Shown piece after piece: positions 24,812 to 33,437 of a DNA stretch of 64,000 nt. Under the pieces are notes generated by a model that made no database searches, had not been told where the DNA came from, and saw only the letters and a program-made list of their open reading frames with translations. The stretch covers positions 280,404 to 344,403 of the forward strand of contig NZ_PPTG01000009.1 of NCBI RefSeq assembly GCF_002954245.1, read 5' to 3'. Position numbers and translations under genes: made by a program. Each line of letters begins with the position of its first letter. The first letter of the stretch is position 1. Origin of the DNA: Cryobacterium aureum. Lineage in GTDB: Bacteria; Actinomycetota; Actinomycetes; Actinomycetales; Microbacteriaceae.

Positions 24812-26247
24812 TGCCCCAAACAATGGATGCCCCGCTCCAATCCCCGACCCGCTCACAGCCCGACGCAACAGGAAGTTCCATGCCCACCCCAGCACCAGCA
24901 TCCGCTTCGCTACTGAATTCTGACGCCACCGTGGTCGTGGAGCCGATCACCGACTGGGACGGCTTCAGCTTCGACACCCGCCAGGTGCACGTGGGCGAAT
25001 ACGCCGATGAGAACCGCGGCGCGCGCATTCCGCCGCTCACCCTGAGCGCCGGTTACGTTTTCGACTCCTTCGACGACGGAGCTGCTCGGTTCAACGGAGG
25101 TTCGCGCGAACCGATCTACTCTCGGCAGGGCAACCCCACCAACGCGGTCGCCGAACAGCGCCTCGCGTCATTGGAGGGCGGCACCGCCTGCGTCGCCGTG
25201 TCGAGCGGACAGGCCGCGATCAGCGCAGCCCTGTTTGCCATGGCCGAATCGGGCGAGCACATCGTCTCGACCGCGAGCATCTACGGCGGTACCCGCATTC
25301 TGCTCGGCCGGAGCTTTCGCCGCATGGGTATCGAGGTCGACTACGTTTGGGACACCGATTCCGATGCTGCCTGGGACGCGGTGATTCGGCCGGAAACCAA
25401 GGCGATCTTCACTGAAACCATTCCTAACCCGCGCAACGACGTCGTCGATATTGCCCGCGTTGCAGCGGTCGCGCGCCGCCACGGCATTCCGCTCGTCGTC
25501 GACAACACCGTGGCCACGCCATACCTGATTCGTCCGTTCGAGCACGGCGCCGACATCGTCGTGCACTCGACCACCAAGTTTCTCAGCGGCCACGGCGCCG
25601 GAGTGTCGGGCGCGATCGTCGACGGCGGCACCTTCGACTGGGCGGCGAGCTCTCGCCGCTACCCGCTGCTCACCGACTCGCTGCGCCCGGGCCTGCCGTC
25701 GCTGCTCGAGCGCTTCGGCCCGGCCGCCTACGCCCAGTATGTGCGCGAGGCCGTCGTGAACGATGTCGGACCGTCGCTCTCGCCGTTCAACGGATTTCTG
25801 TTGCACCAGGGCATCGAAACCCTCTCCTTGCGCATGGAACGCCACGTCGACAACTCCATTGCCATCGCGCACTGGCTCGAGGAGCAGCCCGAGGTGGAGG
25901 TCGTCGACTACGCCGGCCTGCCGAGCAGCCCGCTGCACGAGATCGCGCAAAAGTACTACAACGGCCGTACCGGATCGGTGTTCGCCGTCACCGTCAAGGG
26001 CGGTACCGAGGGTGCCCGAGCGTTCACGAACGGTCTGCGGGTATTCAGCCGGATGACCGGTATCGGCGACACGCGCTCGATGGTGCTGCATCCGCTCACC
26101 ACCACCCACGCGTCGTTTGCCCCCGATCTGAATGCACGCCTCGGCATCACCGCCGGAATGCTTCGCCTGTCGGTCGGCATCGAATCGTTGGACGACCTTC
26201 TGCTCGATCTCCGCGGCGGGCTCGACCGAGTCGCCGGCATCCTCTAA
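24811..26247 (+). CDS. metY: O-acetylhomoserine sulfhydrylase
   Basis: The protein is 478 residues from ATG 24811. It is a Cys/Met metabolism PLP enzyme that combines O-acetylhomoserine with sulfide to form homocysteine. Diagnostic segments are DTRQVHVGEYADENRGARIPPL, ACVAVSSGQAAISAALF, YGGTRILLGRSFRRMGI and HSTTKFLSGHGAGVSGAIVDGG with the PLP lysine at residue 256. The N-terminal ~40 residues are Pro/Ser/Thr-rich and not typical. An internal ATG at 24880 with AGGAAG upstream would give a more usual 455 residues. It is translationally linked to the C-S lyase gene. Confidence 0.93.
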   Translation: MPQTMDAPLQSPTRSQPDATGSSMPTPAPASASLLNSDATVVVEPITDWDGFSFDTRQVHVGEYADENRGARIPPLTLSAGYVFDSFDDGAARFNGGSREPIYSRQGNPTNAVAEQRLASLEGGTACVAVSSGQAAISAALFAMAESGEHIVSTASIYGGTRILLGRSFRRMGIEVDYVWDTDSDAAWDAVIRPETKAIFTETIPNPRNDVVDIARVAAVARRHGIPLVVDNTVATPYLIRPFEHGADIVVHSTTKFLSGHGAGVSGAIVDGGTFDWAASSRRYPLLTDSLRPGLPSLLERFGPAAYAQYVREAVVNDVGPSLSPFNGFLLHQGIETLSLRMERHVDNSIAIAHWLEEQPEVEVVDYAGLPSSPLHEIAQKYYNGRTGSVFAVTVKGGTEGARAFTNGLRVFSRMTGIGDTRSMVLHPLTTTHASFAPDLNARLGITAGMLRLSVGIESLDDLLLDLRGGLDRVAGIL

Positions 26248-26255
26248 ACGCTAGG

Positions 26256-26261
26256 TATTCT
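26256..26261 (+). promoter_or_regulatory. -10 box for lipoprotein-ECF operon
   Basis: TATTCT lies 6 nt before the ATG at 26268, immediately after the metY stop. This suggests that the transporter operon has its own leaderless promoter besides read-through from metY. No riboswitch can fit in the 20-nt gap. Confidence 0.45.
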
Positions 26262-26267
26262 GAATTC

Positions 26268-26852
26268 ATGAACCTCACTGCGCCATTTTTTTCTGCGTCC
26301 ATTTTCTCCCGCAGTGCGGGGGCCCGCACCTCTGTTGCCCTGGGCGCGCTCGTTCTGCTCGCTGCACTGAGCGGATGCGCCACCGCCGATTCCGGCGCTG
26401 GTGCTGGCTCGACGACATCCGCTACCGCTGAAGCGGAAGGCTCAACCGAGAGCTGCGCCGGCGTCAACGTTGTCGTCGACTTCGGTACCCTCGATGCCGA
26501 TTCGGTCACCGAGTGCGTCGATGCGTCCGCGGCGACTGCCGCGAGCGAGGCCCTGGCCACAACCGGTGTCACGACCGCGGGCAGCGTGGAGTACGGCGAC
26601 CAGATTGTCTGCCGCGTCAACGACCGTCCGGCTGCCGACGAAACCGTCGTGGTGGAGGGCCAGGAATCGTTCACCGAGAGCTGCGCCTCGATGCCGCCCG
26701 CGTACGCGTACTGGGCGCTCTGGGTGAAGGCCACCCCCAACGCCGACTGGGAGTACGCCCAGGAGGGCCTCGGCACGCTCGAGGTCGAGCCCGGTCAGTC
26801 CGTCGGGCTCGTCTACACCACGGGTACCGAAACGCCGACGCCCGGCAGCTAG
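26268..26852 (+). CDS. Lipoprotein, DUF4430/transcobalamin-C-like, partner of ECF transporter
   Basis: This 194-residue exported lipoprotein has a signal sequence ending LAALSGC and an Ala/Gly/Ser/Thr linker. A ~115-residue domain follows, with VNVVVDFGTLDADSV, a YGDQIVCRVNDRP segment and AYWALWVKATPNADWEYAQEGLGTLEVEPGQSVGLVY. The last block resembles the W-x-x-x-G...G-D pattern of DUF4430, a domain related to the transcobalamin C-terminal domain and often encoded beside ECF S components. Four cysteines lie in the domain. Its stop overlaps the start of the ECF fusion (TAGTG). A role in capturing the substrate outside the cell is inferred. Confidence 0.7.
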   Translation: MNLTAPFFSASIFSRSAGARTSVALGALVLLAALSGCATADSGAGAGSTTSATAEAEGSTESCAGVNVVVDFGTLDADSVTECVDASAATAASEALATTGVTTAGSVEYGDQIVCRVNDRPAADETVVVEGQESFTESCASMPPAYAYWALWVKATPNADWEYAQEGLGTLEVEPGQSVGLVYTTGTETPTPGS

Positions 26853-28915
26853 TGCTTCGCCTGCGCCTGGCCCCGCTACGCGCGGCAGCCGTACTCGCGG
26901 TCGGCTTCGTGCTGCTGCGGGTCGTCTACCGGGTGGTCTTCGGCGGCGCAGGCGCCGGCGCGGGCCCGCTGCTGCTGAACCTTCCCCAGCTGCGGCTCGA
27001 CGGACCGTTCAGCCACATCACGCTGCTCGGCCCGATCACCCTGGTCGGGCTGGGCAACGCCGCGCTCAGCGCACTCCCGGTCGCCGCCGTGATCGTGTTC
27101 TTCGGCCTTCTCAACGCCGTCGTCAATGTGCAGGCGTTGTTTGCCCGCGGCGCTGGCCGCGGACCGCTGCGGGCAATTTCGCGCTCGCTCGTGATCGCCT
27201 GGGCCACCTTTCCGGCACTGCTGGAGTCGGTGCGGCGGGTGCGGGTCGCTCGCGCCCTACGCGGTGAACGATCGATCGCATCACTGCTCGTACCCGTTTT
27301 TGAACAGACCATCGAGCGCGCTCTCGCGCTGGCTGCGTCAATGGAGACCCGCGGATTTGCGGCCGTCCGCGTCATCCCCGGCGTCTGCGAGACACCCGTG
27401 CTGCTGGCGGATGCCAGCTTGGATTTCGGCGCAGACTGGCACCTCGACGAGCTCAACGTCACGCTCGAGCCCGGCACCCTGACGGTCATAGTCGGCGCGA
27501 CCGGATCGGGCAAAACCAGCCTGCTGCACAGCATGAGCGGACTGTTCCAGCACTTCTACGACGGCACCCAGCACGGGCGTATCGACATTGCCGGCGCCGA
27601 CCGCGCGCTGACTCTCCCACGCGACACCGCCGGTTTCGTCGGGCTCGTGGCGCAAAACGTGCGGCTGGGGTTCGCCGCCGAATCCGTGCACGACGAAATC
27701 GGATTCGCCCTCGCGGTGCGGAACGTCGCCCCGACCATCGTGCACGCTCGCGTACTCGAAGTGGCTGCCCGGCTGCAGATCGTTCACCTGGTCGACCGAT
27801 CGATCGACCAGCTCTCGGCCGGCGAAGCGAGCCTCGTCGCGATTGCCGCCGCGCTGGTTAATAGCCCCATCCTGTTACTCGTGGATGAGCCACTCGCCGA
27901 CCTCGACACTGCCGCCAGGGACCGCGTCTGCACCGTGCTCGGCCAGCTGGCGCACGAGGCCGGCGTCTGCGTCGTGATCGCCGAGCACAACACGCGCGAG
28001 TTCGACGTGATAGCGGATGCCTGGCTCCAGATTCGCCGCAGCCGAGTGCACCAGCTCTCGTCCGCCGAAATCCAGCCCAAATTGGTCGAGATTCCCGTGC
28101 CGAAGCCCGCCGATTCGCCCTCGTGGGGCAGAATACCGGCATCATTCGGGAGCGCTTCGGGCCGCGCAGCGGCGGCGCCGGGCGCGACTCGCAGTATCGC
28201 AACCATGCCTGCGAAACCACTCGCGAGCATCCGTCGGCTGAGCGTGCGGCATCGAACAGATCTCGCCGTCGACGACGTGTCCTTCGAAGTGCAGGCCGGC
28301 GACGTGATCGCCCTGCGCGGCAGCAATGGTGCCGGCAAGAGCAGCTTGCTGCGCGCGATCGCGCTGCCCATGGCCGCTGACACGGTCATCATAGCCGGGC
28401 ACGATGTCCACTCCCTCAAGCGTCGCACTCGTCGTCAGTCCGTGGCGCTCGTGCCCGAGAACGTCGACGACTTGCTGTTCGCGATCACGGTGGCCGAGGA
28501 ATGCCGGAGGGCCGATCGTAGGCTGCACCTCGCGCAGTCCGCTCGCACCGGGCCCGAGCACGGGGAGCCAGTCACCGCGGCGCTGTTCGCGCAGTTGCTC
28601 GGCTTTGACGCCATAACGGATGCCGCGCACCTCCTCGAGCGTCATCCGCGCGACCTCTCCACCGGCGAACGTCTGTGCCTCGTGATGGCCATTCAGCTCG
28701 CGGCCCGCCCGGCCCTGCTGCTCGTCGATGAACCCACCCGCGGGCTCGACCTGGCGGCGCGGGCCCTGGTAAGCGCGGCGCTGTTGACGGCCACCGACCG
28801 TACCTCAGCGGTGCTTTTCGCCACCCACGACGATGACTTTTCGCGTGGCCTTGCCACGCGAACCCTGCGCATGGAGGCCGGCCGGCTGAGTTCCCCGATC
28901 GAGGTGCTCTCGTGA
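26852..28915 (+). CDS. Fused ECF energy-coupling module: EcfT-EcfA-EcfA'
   Basis: This 687-residue protein combines what are normally three subunits. Residues 1-170 are a short EcfT-like region with two to three hydrophobic segments (8-30, 56-92) and two Arg coupling motifs (VARALRGER at ~132-140 and METRG at ~164-168). The first ATPase has Walker A GATGSGKTSL (215-224), signature LSAGE (321-325) and Walker B LLLVDEPLADLD. After a ~60-residue linker the second ATPase has GSNGAGKSSLL (~490-500), LSTGE (602-606) and LLLVDEPTRGLD. It should power the S component encoded next, which overlaps by GTGA. The GTG start overlaps the lipoprotein stop. Confidence 0.88.
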   Translation: MLRLRLAPLRAAAVLAVGFVLLRVVYRVVFGGAGAGAGPLLLNLPQLRLDGPFSHITLLGPITLVGLGNAALSALPVAAVIVFFGLLNAVVNVQALFARGAGRGPLRAISRSLVIAWATFPALLESVRRVRVARALRGERSIASLLVPVFEQTIERALALAASMETRGFAAVRVIPGVCETPVLLADASLDFGADWHLDELNVTLEPGTLTVIVGATGSGKTSLLHSMSGLFQHFYDGTQHGRIDIAGADRALTLPRDTAGFVGLVAQNVRLGFAAESVHDEIGFALAVRNVAPTIVHARVLEVAARLQIVHLVDRSIDQLSAGEASLVAIAAALVNSPILLLVDEPLADLDTAARDRVCTVLGQLAHEAGVCVVIAEHNTREFDVIADAWLQIRRSRVHQLSSAEIQPKLVEIPVPKPADSPSWGRIPASFGSASGRAAAAPGATRSIATMPAKPLASIRRLSVRHRTDLAVDDVSFEVQAGDVIALRGSNGAGKSSLLRAIALPMAADTVIIAGHDVHSLKRRTRRQSVALVPENVDDLLFAITVAEECRRADRRLHLAQSARTGPEHGEPVTAALFAQLLGFDAITDAAHLLERHPRDLSTGERLCLVMAIQLAARPALLLVDEPTRGLDLAARALVSAALLTATDRTSAVLFATHDDDFSRGLATRTLRMEAGRLSSPIEVLS

Positions 28916-29760
28916 CTGTTCTGACCAGACCGCGCCGAAGCATCCGCTGGACATCGTGGATTCTCGGTGGCGGCAGCGTGCTCGCGGCAGCTGCCTTCGC
29001 CTGGCCGTTCTTCGTCGGGGCGGTGCCAGCCGATGCCCAGGTCGCGGTTCCGATCGTGGCATTCGCGCTCATTCCGGCGCTCATCGTGGCCCTCGCGCTC
29101 ACCCTCGACCGGGAAATGTACACGGCCAAGACCGTGGCGCTGCTCGGCGTGCTCTCGGCCGTCGGCGCTGCGGTGCGTATCGCGGGCACCGGCGTCGGCG
29201 GGGTCGAGGCGGTGTTCGTGCTGCTGATTCTGGCCGGGCGGGTTTACGGCGCCCGGTTCGGTTTTCTGCTCGGGCTGCTCACCATTGCGGTGTCCTCCCT
29301 GCTCTGGGGCGGTTTTGGGCCGTGGACCCCGTTTCAGATGTTCGCCTGCGGTTGGGTCGGCGCCGGCGCCGGCCTGCTGCCCCATTGGCCAAAAGCGTCT
29401 CCGCCGACCGAACCTGCGCGCAGTTCGACGGCACAGCGCTGGCGCCTCCGCTGGGAAATCGCTCTACTGGCCGCCTACGGCGTGGTCGCCGCGTACGCGT
29501 TCGGGCTCATGATGAACCTCTGGTTCTGGCCGTTCGCCGTGGGAAGCAGCACCGGCATCTCCTACACGGCCGGAGTCGGCCCCGGCCAGAACCTCGCCTC
29601 ATTCGTGCTCTACTCGCTCGTCACGTCGACCCTCACCTGGGATACCGTGCGCGCAATCACGACCGTGGTCGGTATCGCTCTGGTCGGACCCGCCGTGCTC
29701 GCCGCCCTGCGGCGGGCGAAACTGAACCCCCGGAGCGAAAAACGGAGTCATCGTCTTTAA
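28912..29760 (+). CDS. ECF transporter S component, probably cobalamin-type (CbrT-like)
   Basis: This 282-residue membrane protein has about seven hydrophobic segments. The stretch SLLWGGFGPWTPFQMFACGWVGAGAGLLP is typical of S components of the CbrT-like group, some of which bind cobalamin. It is the last gene of the lipoprotein-EcfTAA'-S operon and overlaps the fusion gene by 4 nt. Cobalamin as substrate is inferred from this motif, from the transcobalamin-like lipoprotein and from the B12-dependent metH nearby. Another hydrophobic vitamin or precursor cannot be excluded. A terminator follows. Confidence 0.8.
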   Translation: MTVLTRPRRSIRWTSWILGGGSVLAAAAFAWPFFVGAVPADAQVAVPIVAFALIPALIVALALTLDREMYTAKTVALLGVLSAVGAAVRIAGTGVGGVEAVFVLLILAGRVYGARFGFLLGLLTIAVSSLLWGGFGPWTPFQMFACGWVGAGAGLLPHWPKASPPTEPARSSTAQRWRLRWEIALLAAYGVVAAYAFGLMMNLWFWPFAVGSSTGISYTAGVGPGQNLASFVLYSLVTSTLTWDTVRAITTVVGIALVGPAVLAALRRAKLNPRSEKRSHRL

Positions 29761-29763
29761 ATA

Positions 29764-29813
29764 CGAGACTCGACAAGATTTATCGGGAATGAACGTGAGC
29801 GAGTCTCGCTTTT
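29764..29813 (+). terminator. Terminator of the ECF operon
   Basis: CGAGACTCG (29764-29772) pairs perfectly with CGAGTCTCG (29800-29808) across a 27-nt loop and is followed by CTTTTG. It begins just after the S-component stop. The 3' arm adjoins the conserved block upstream of the DUF222 gene. Confidence 0.6.
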
Positions 29814-29821
29814 GTATTCGA
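29806..29821. promoter_or_regulatory. LexA-like element upstream of DUF222 gene 1
   Basis: The 16-mer TCGCTTTTGTATTCGA has a right half ATTCGA, one base from the actinobacterial LexA half site GTTCGA, but a poor left half. The block CTTTTGTATTCGAT recurs in almost identical form (CTTTGTGTTCGAT) upstream of the second DUF222 gene at 62.5 kb, with a similar -10 region after it. Confidence 0.4.
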
Positions 29822-29840
29822 TAAATGAGATAAATTAGGT

Positions 29841-31535
29841 ATGGAGATCAACGCGGATCCACCTCCGGAACCGGAATCTACGAGCGCGAGTCACGAGTCC
29901 GACCGCGTCGAGTCCGACGCCCTCGCGGCGGAGAACGATGCGGTTGACGCCGCGGCGATCGAGCGTGCCGCAGCCCGGGTGGAGTGGGCGACTGAGATGG
30001 CGGCGGCGGAGATCAAGCCGGGAAAGCCCGCGCAAACGCGACATTCGGCGAGAACCATCCCGATCTCTGGGGTGAAGGCCCTGGATTATGTGGTTGCGGC
30101 GTCCTTGCAAGATTGGCGGGCGCGTCCCGTTGATGTGGAGCAGGTGCGGCTGCTTGACGTGGTGCGGGAGTGTGACCTCGCGATCAACCGGGCTCATGCG
30201 GCGCGGGCGGCCGCGATTGACGACGTCGCCCGGTGGGTGGCCAGCACCGCGGTCACCGGGCGGCCCTTGCCGCGGGCGATGCTGACGCAAGAAGCGCAAG
30301 ACGCCGGGGAGACCTGCCAGCCATTGCAGCGCTGGTCAGAGAAGCAAGCGGCCGCAGAAGGCCTCGTCGCCGAACTCGGCTGCCTGCTCCGCGTGCATGA
30401 AAACACCGCCCGCAACCTGCTCTGCATGAGCAAGATGTTGCAGCACGAACTGCCGGCCACCCGCGCCAAGCTCGCCGACGGCACAATCAGCTACCGCCAC
30501 GCGGAAATCATCGTCAATAACGCCCTGTCGCTGCCAGGCGACGCCTGGTCCCGGTTTGAGGGCGATGCCCTCGCCGGGGTGGAAGATCTGACGGTGGGGC
30601 AGTTGAAGAAGCGGGCGATCACCGTGCGGGAACTCTCCCACCCCGAGTCGATCGGGAAGCGGCACAAGAAGGCCCTGAGCGAGCGATGGTTCTCCGTCAT
30701 CCCCGCCCAAGACGGCATGGCCTGCCTGGAGCTGATCCTCAGCCAGGAAGACGCCGCCACCATCAACGACCGCGTCGACACCCTCGCCCGCAGCCTGCAC
30801 AACGCCGCCGGGCAAGAACCCGTCGACACTCGCACCCTCGGCCAGCAACGCCTCGACGTCGCCGTTGACCTCCTGTTGACGGGAGTGACCGAAACCGGGC
30901 TCGGGGCCGGAGTACAAGGCCTGGTGAACGTGACCGTGCCGGTACTGACCCTGATGGGTCTGAGCGAAGAGCCCGGAACCCTCGACGGATTCGGCCCGAT
31001 CGACGCCGCCACCGCCCGCCGCGTCGCCGCCACCGCGAAAAGCTTCACCCGCATCCTGATCCACCCCGAAACCAGCGTCGTACTCAGCGTCGGCAAAACC
31101 CGCTACAAAGTCCCCGCCGACCTGAAGAAATGGCTAGAGATCCGCGACGGAACCTGCCGATTCCCCGGCTGCACCCGACAAGCCCGCCACAGCGAAGTCG
31201 ACCACACCCACGACTGGCAATACAACGGCGAAACCCGCTGGGACAACCTCGCCCACCTCTGCAAACGCGGACACCGCTTGAAAACAGAGTCCGGCTGGGA
31301 CGTGCAGCAAAGCAACGACGGTGTTATGCACTGGACCAGCCCCGCCGGTAAACACTACGCCACCCACCCCGCCACCCGCCTCGTCCCGGGCCCCGCCGCC
31401 GCCGCCAGCGAAGGCGGCCCAGCAGAAGACTCCCCGAAACGGCCGGTCGACGTTTGGGCTGACCTCGCCGACCCCAGCCTCGCCGATCCCAGCCTCGCCG
31501 ACCAGGAACATGACTGGAATACCGCCACGTTCTAA
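29841..31535 (+). CDS. DUF222 / HNH endonuclease domain protein (13E12 type)
   Basis: The protein has 564 residues. The N-terminal ~400 residues form the helical DUF222 region (for example CLLRVHENTARNLLCMSKML and LADGTISYRHAEIIVNNALSL). The C-terminal HNH nuclease motif is RDGTCRFPGCTRQARHSEVDHTHDW, ending in NLAHLCKRGHRLK; Cys and His residues suit a treble-clef metal site. Such proteins are abundant, multi-copy and of unknown role in actinobacteria. The C-terminus has a short tandem repeat (LADPS units, about 31467-31502). A second DUF222 gene starts at 62.5 kb. Confidence 0.9.
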   Translation: MEINADPPPEPESTSASHESDRVESDALAAENDAVDAAAIERAAARVEWATEMAAAEIKPGKPAQTRHSARTIPISGVKALDYVVAASLQDWRARPVDVEQVRLLDVVRECDLAINRAHAARAAAIDDVARWVASTAVTGRPLPRAMLTQEAQDAGETCQPLQRWSEKQAAAEGLVAELGCLLRVHENTARNLLCMSKMLQHELPATRAKLADGTISYRHAEIIVNNALSLPGDAWSRFEGDALAGVEDLTVGQLKKRAITVRELSHPESIGKRHKKALSERWFSVIPAQDGMACLELILSQEDAATINDRVDTLARSLHNAAGQEPVDTRTLGQQRLDVAVDLLLTGVTETGLGAGVQGLVNVTVPVLTLMGLSEEPGTLDGFGPIDAATARRVAATAKSFTRILIHPETSVVLSVGKTRYKVPADLKKWLEIRDGTCRFPGCTRQARHSEVDHTHDWQYNGETRWDNLAHLCKRGHRLKTESGWDVQQSNDGVMHWTSPAGKHYATHPATRLVPGPAAAASEGGPAEDSPKRPVDVWADLADPSLADPSLADQEHDWNTATF

Positions 31536-31687
31536 CCCACACCGGCCCTCGGTTCGAGCTGCTGGGGATCCAAGCCCGTGTTCGCCTCGATGAGCACCCA
31601 AAATCGCGACATGAATTTGAGTGCTGAGACGAGCTGACGGGCGGCGCATGCTCACTGCCATACTTCGTTCAGGGGCCAAGTCGCCTT

Positions 31688-32755
31688 GTGGACGAATCGT
31701 CGGGAGCGATTATCAGGACTACGAACAATCTGGATGCCTTGCGTCTCTTGTCAGCTCTGGCCGTAATCGTTGGGCACTCCTTCACGCTGACCGGCATCGT
31801 CGCAGCGCCCCGCGTCGCCGGCATTCCGATTCATAGTCTGGGTCTGTACGCGTTTTTTGCCATAAGCGGTTACCTCATTGCAACGAGTTGGCAGAGAAAT
31901 CCTATGCTGCTGCCGTACCTCGTGAATCGAAGTTTGCGCATATTTCCCGCTCTCATGGTCGTGGTTCTAGTCACTGTCGTCCTCATCGGTCCATCGGTGA
32001 CCGTGCTCGAGACAGCGCAGTACTTCCGAAGTGACGTGGTCTACCAGTACCTGCTCAATCTCGTGCTGACGGCCCAGTACGAGCTACCCGGTGTCTTCGA
32101 GTCAGGGCATCGCTCGAGCGCCGTGAACGGAGTCCTGTGGACCCTCGGTCTTGAGTTCGTCTGTTATCTCGTCGTGGCCGCCAGTGGCCTCCTCCTCCGT
32201 TCGCACTCGTGCTGGGGCTACCTCGTCTTCGGCATCATCGCGGTTGTCTTGGCCCTCATGCCCGGCGAGGCGCCCGGGCTTGTTTGGATGGGGCCGGCCG
32301 GAACGACCTGGGTGTTCTTCGCAGTCGGCGCGCTTCTCAGCCGGGTTGCCACCCGCTGGCTCAGGCCACGAGGCCTCATTATCGTTGTCCCCTTGTGGAT
32401 TATCACTGCGATGCTCGCTCCTGGCCTGGCGCTCGTGCTCGCCTGGCTGGCTCTCCCGTTCGTCATGATCGCAGCCGGACGTGCCTCGACTCCCGGAGTG
32501 TGCCGGGCCGGCCGGTTCGGTGATCTCTCGTACGGGATGTATTTATGGGGATTTCTGGTTCAGCAGCTCGTTATCGAGCAGTTCGGAGTGTTGCCCTGGC
32601 TCGTGAACATCGCTATCGTCGTGCTCGTGACCGCTATCATCGCAGCGCTGTCGTGGCATTTGGTTGAAAAACGTGCCCTGGCGCACAAAATTCACCGTGC
32701 GGCGACTCTCCAGCCTGGAACACCTCGACCACTAGCTTCACCACACGTTTCGTAA
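31688..32755 (+). CDS. Acyltransferase 3 family membrane protein
   Basis: This 355-residue membrane protein has about ten helices and the acyltransferase-3 signature. It starts NLDALRLLSALAVIVGHSF, where the His of the R-x10-H pair is catalytic in the family. It continues with FFAISGYLIATSWQRN, YLVNRSLRIFPALMVVV and NGVLWTLGLEFVCYLV, and ends with SWHLVEKRAL. Members O-acylate exported sugars, peptidoglycan or polysaccharides. The acceptor is unknown, and no polysaccharide genes are adjacent. It starts at GTG 31688. The stop lies 12 nt before the next start, so the two genes may be co-transcribed. Confidence 0.9.
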   Translation: MDESSGAIIRTTNNLDALRLLSALAVIVGHSFTLTGIVAAPRVAGIPIHSLGLYAFFAISGYLIATSWQRNPMLLPYLVNRSLRIFPALMVVVLVTVVLIGPSVTVLETAQYFRSDVVYQYLLNLVLTAQYELPGVFESGHRSSAVNGVLWTLGLEFVCYLVVAASGLLLRSHSCWGYLVFGIIAVVLALMPGEAPGLVWMGPAGTTWVFFAVGALLSRVATRWLRPRGLIIVVPLWIITAMLAPGLALVLAWLALPFVMIAAGRASTPGVCRAGRFGDLSYGMYLWGFLVQQLVIEQFGVLPWLVNIAIVVLVTAIIAALSWHLVEKRALAHKIHRAATLQPGTPRPLASPHVS

Positions 32756-32767
32756 GGCCAGTGAGCC

Positions 32768-33394
32768 ATGACAACGACAGACATAGAGGCGCTTTACACC
32801 GCTGAGCGCGACCGATTCGTTGAGGATCTAGCCGGGCTCGATGACGCAGCCTGGCAGACGCCGAGCCTGTGCCAAGGGTGGACAGTGCGGGACTTGTGTG
32901 CGCATCTGCTCATGCCATACGAGCTAAGGTTTAGCCGCTTCATTGTCGGTCTCGCGCAAGCACGGTTCAACTTCGACAAGCTCGCCGACCGCTGGGCTCG
33001 GACCGACCGTCGCACCGGGGCCGAGCTGACACGCTGTATCGCTACGACCAGTGCCGCCGGTTTCGCGGTCCCCGGCGCGGGAAAACTAGCCCCACTGGCC
33101 CACCTGACCATTCACGCCGGAGACGTTCGTCGACCGCTCGGCCTGGCCGGTCGGATCGCCCCTGAAGCGGGCGGGATGGTGCTCAACGAGCTAACGAGCG
33201 GCAAGCACTCGGTGAGTGACGAACTCCTGCGCGGGCTGCGCTTCGAAGCCACCGACGCCGACTGGGCGCGGGGTGAAGGACCCGGAGTCAGCGGCGGTGT
33301 CGCCGCTCTCCTCAGCGCATTCACCCGTCGTCGTGCGGCCGCGGAGGACTTAGCGGGCGCTGGTGCTGACGAGTTCCGGTCCCGCCTGGCCTGA
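32768..33394 (+). CDS. Maleylpyruvate isomerase family (mycothiol-dependent, DinB-like) protein
   Basis: This 208-residue protein has a DinB-like four-helix fold of the TIGR03083 type. It begins DIEALYTAERDRFVEDLAGLDDAAWQTPSLCQGWTVRDLCAHLL, where the W-T-V-R-D-L-x-A-H-L helix carries the first metal-binding His. A second conserved segment is LAPLAHLTIHAGDVRRPLGL. Family members use mycothiol, the actinobacterial low-molecular-weight thiol. The actual reaction here is unknown. It is convergent with metH. Confidence 0.88.
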   Translation: MTTTDIEALYTAERDRFVEDLAGLDDAAWQTPSLCQGWTVRDLCAHLLMPYELRFSRFIVGLAQARFNFDKLADRWARTDRRTGAELTRCIATTSAAGFAVPGAGKLAPLAHLTIHAGDVRRPLGLAGRIAPEAGGMVLNELTSGKHSVSDELLRGLRFEATDADWARGEGPGVSGGVAALLSAFTRRRAAAEDLAGAGADEFRSRLA

Positions 33395-33437
33395 TGAGCG
33401 GCTAACTACACTGCGCCGTGCAGCACGTGCCGTACAG

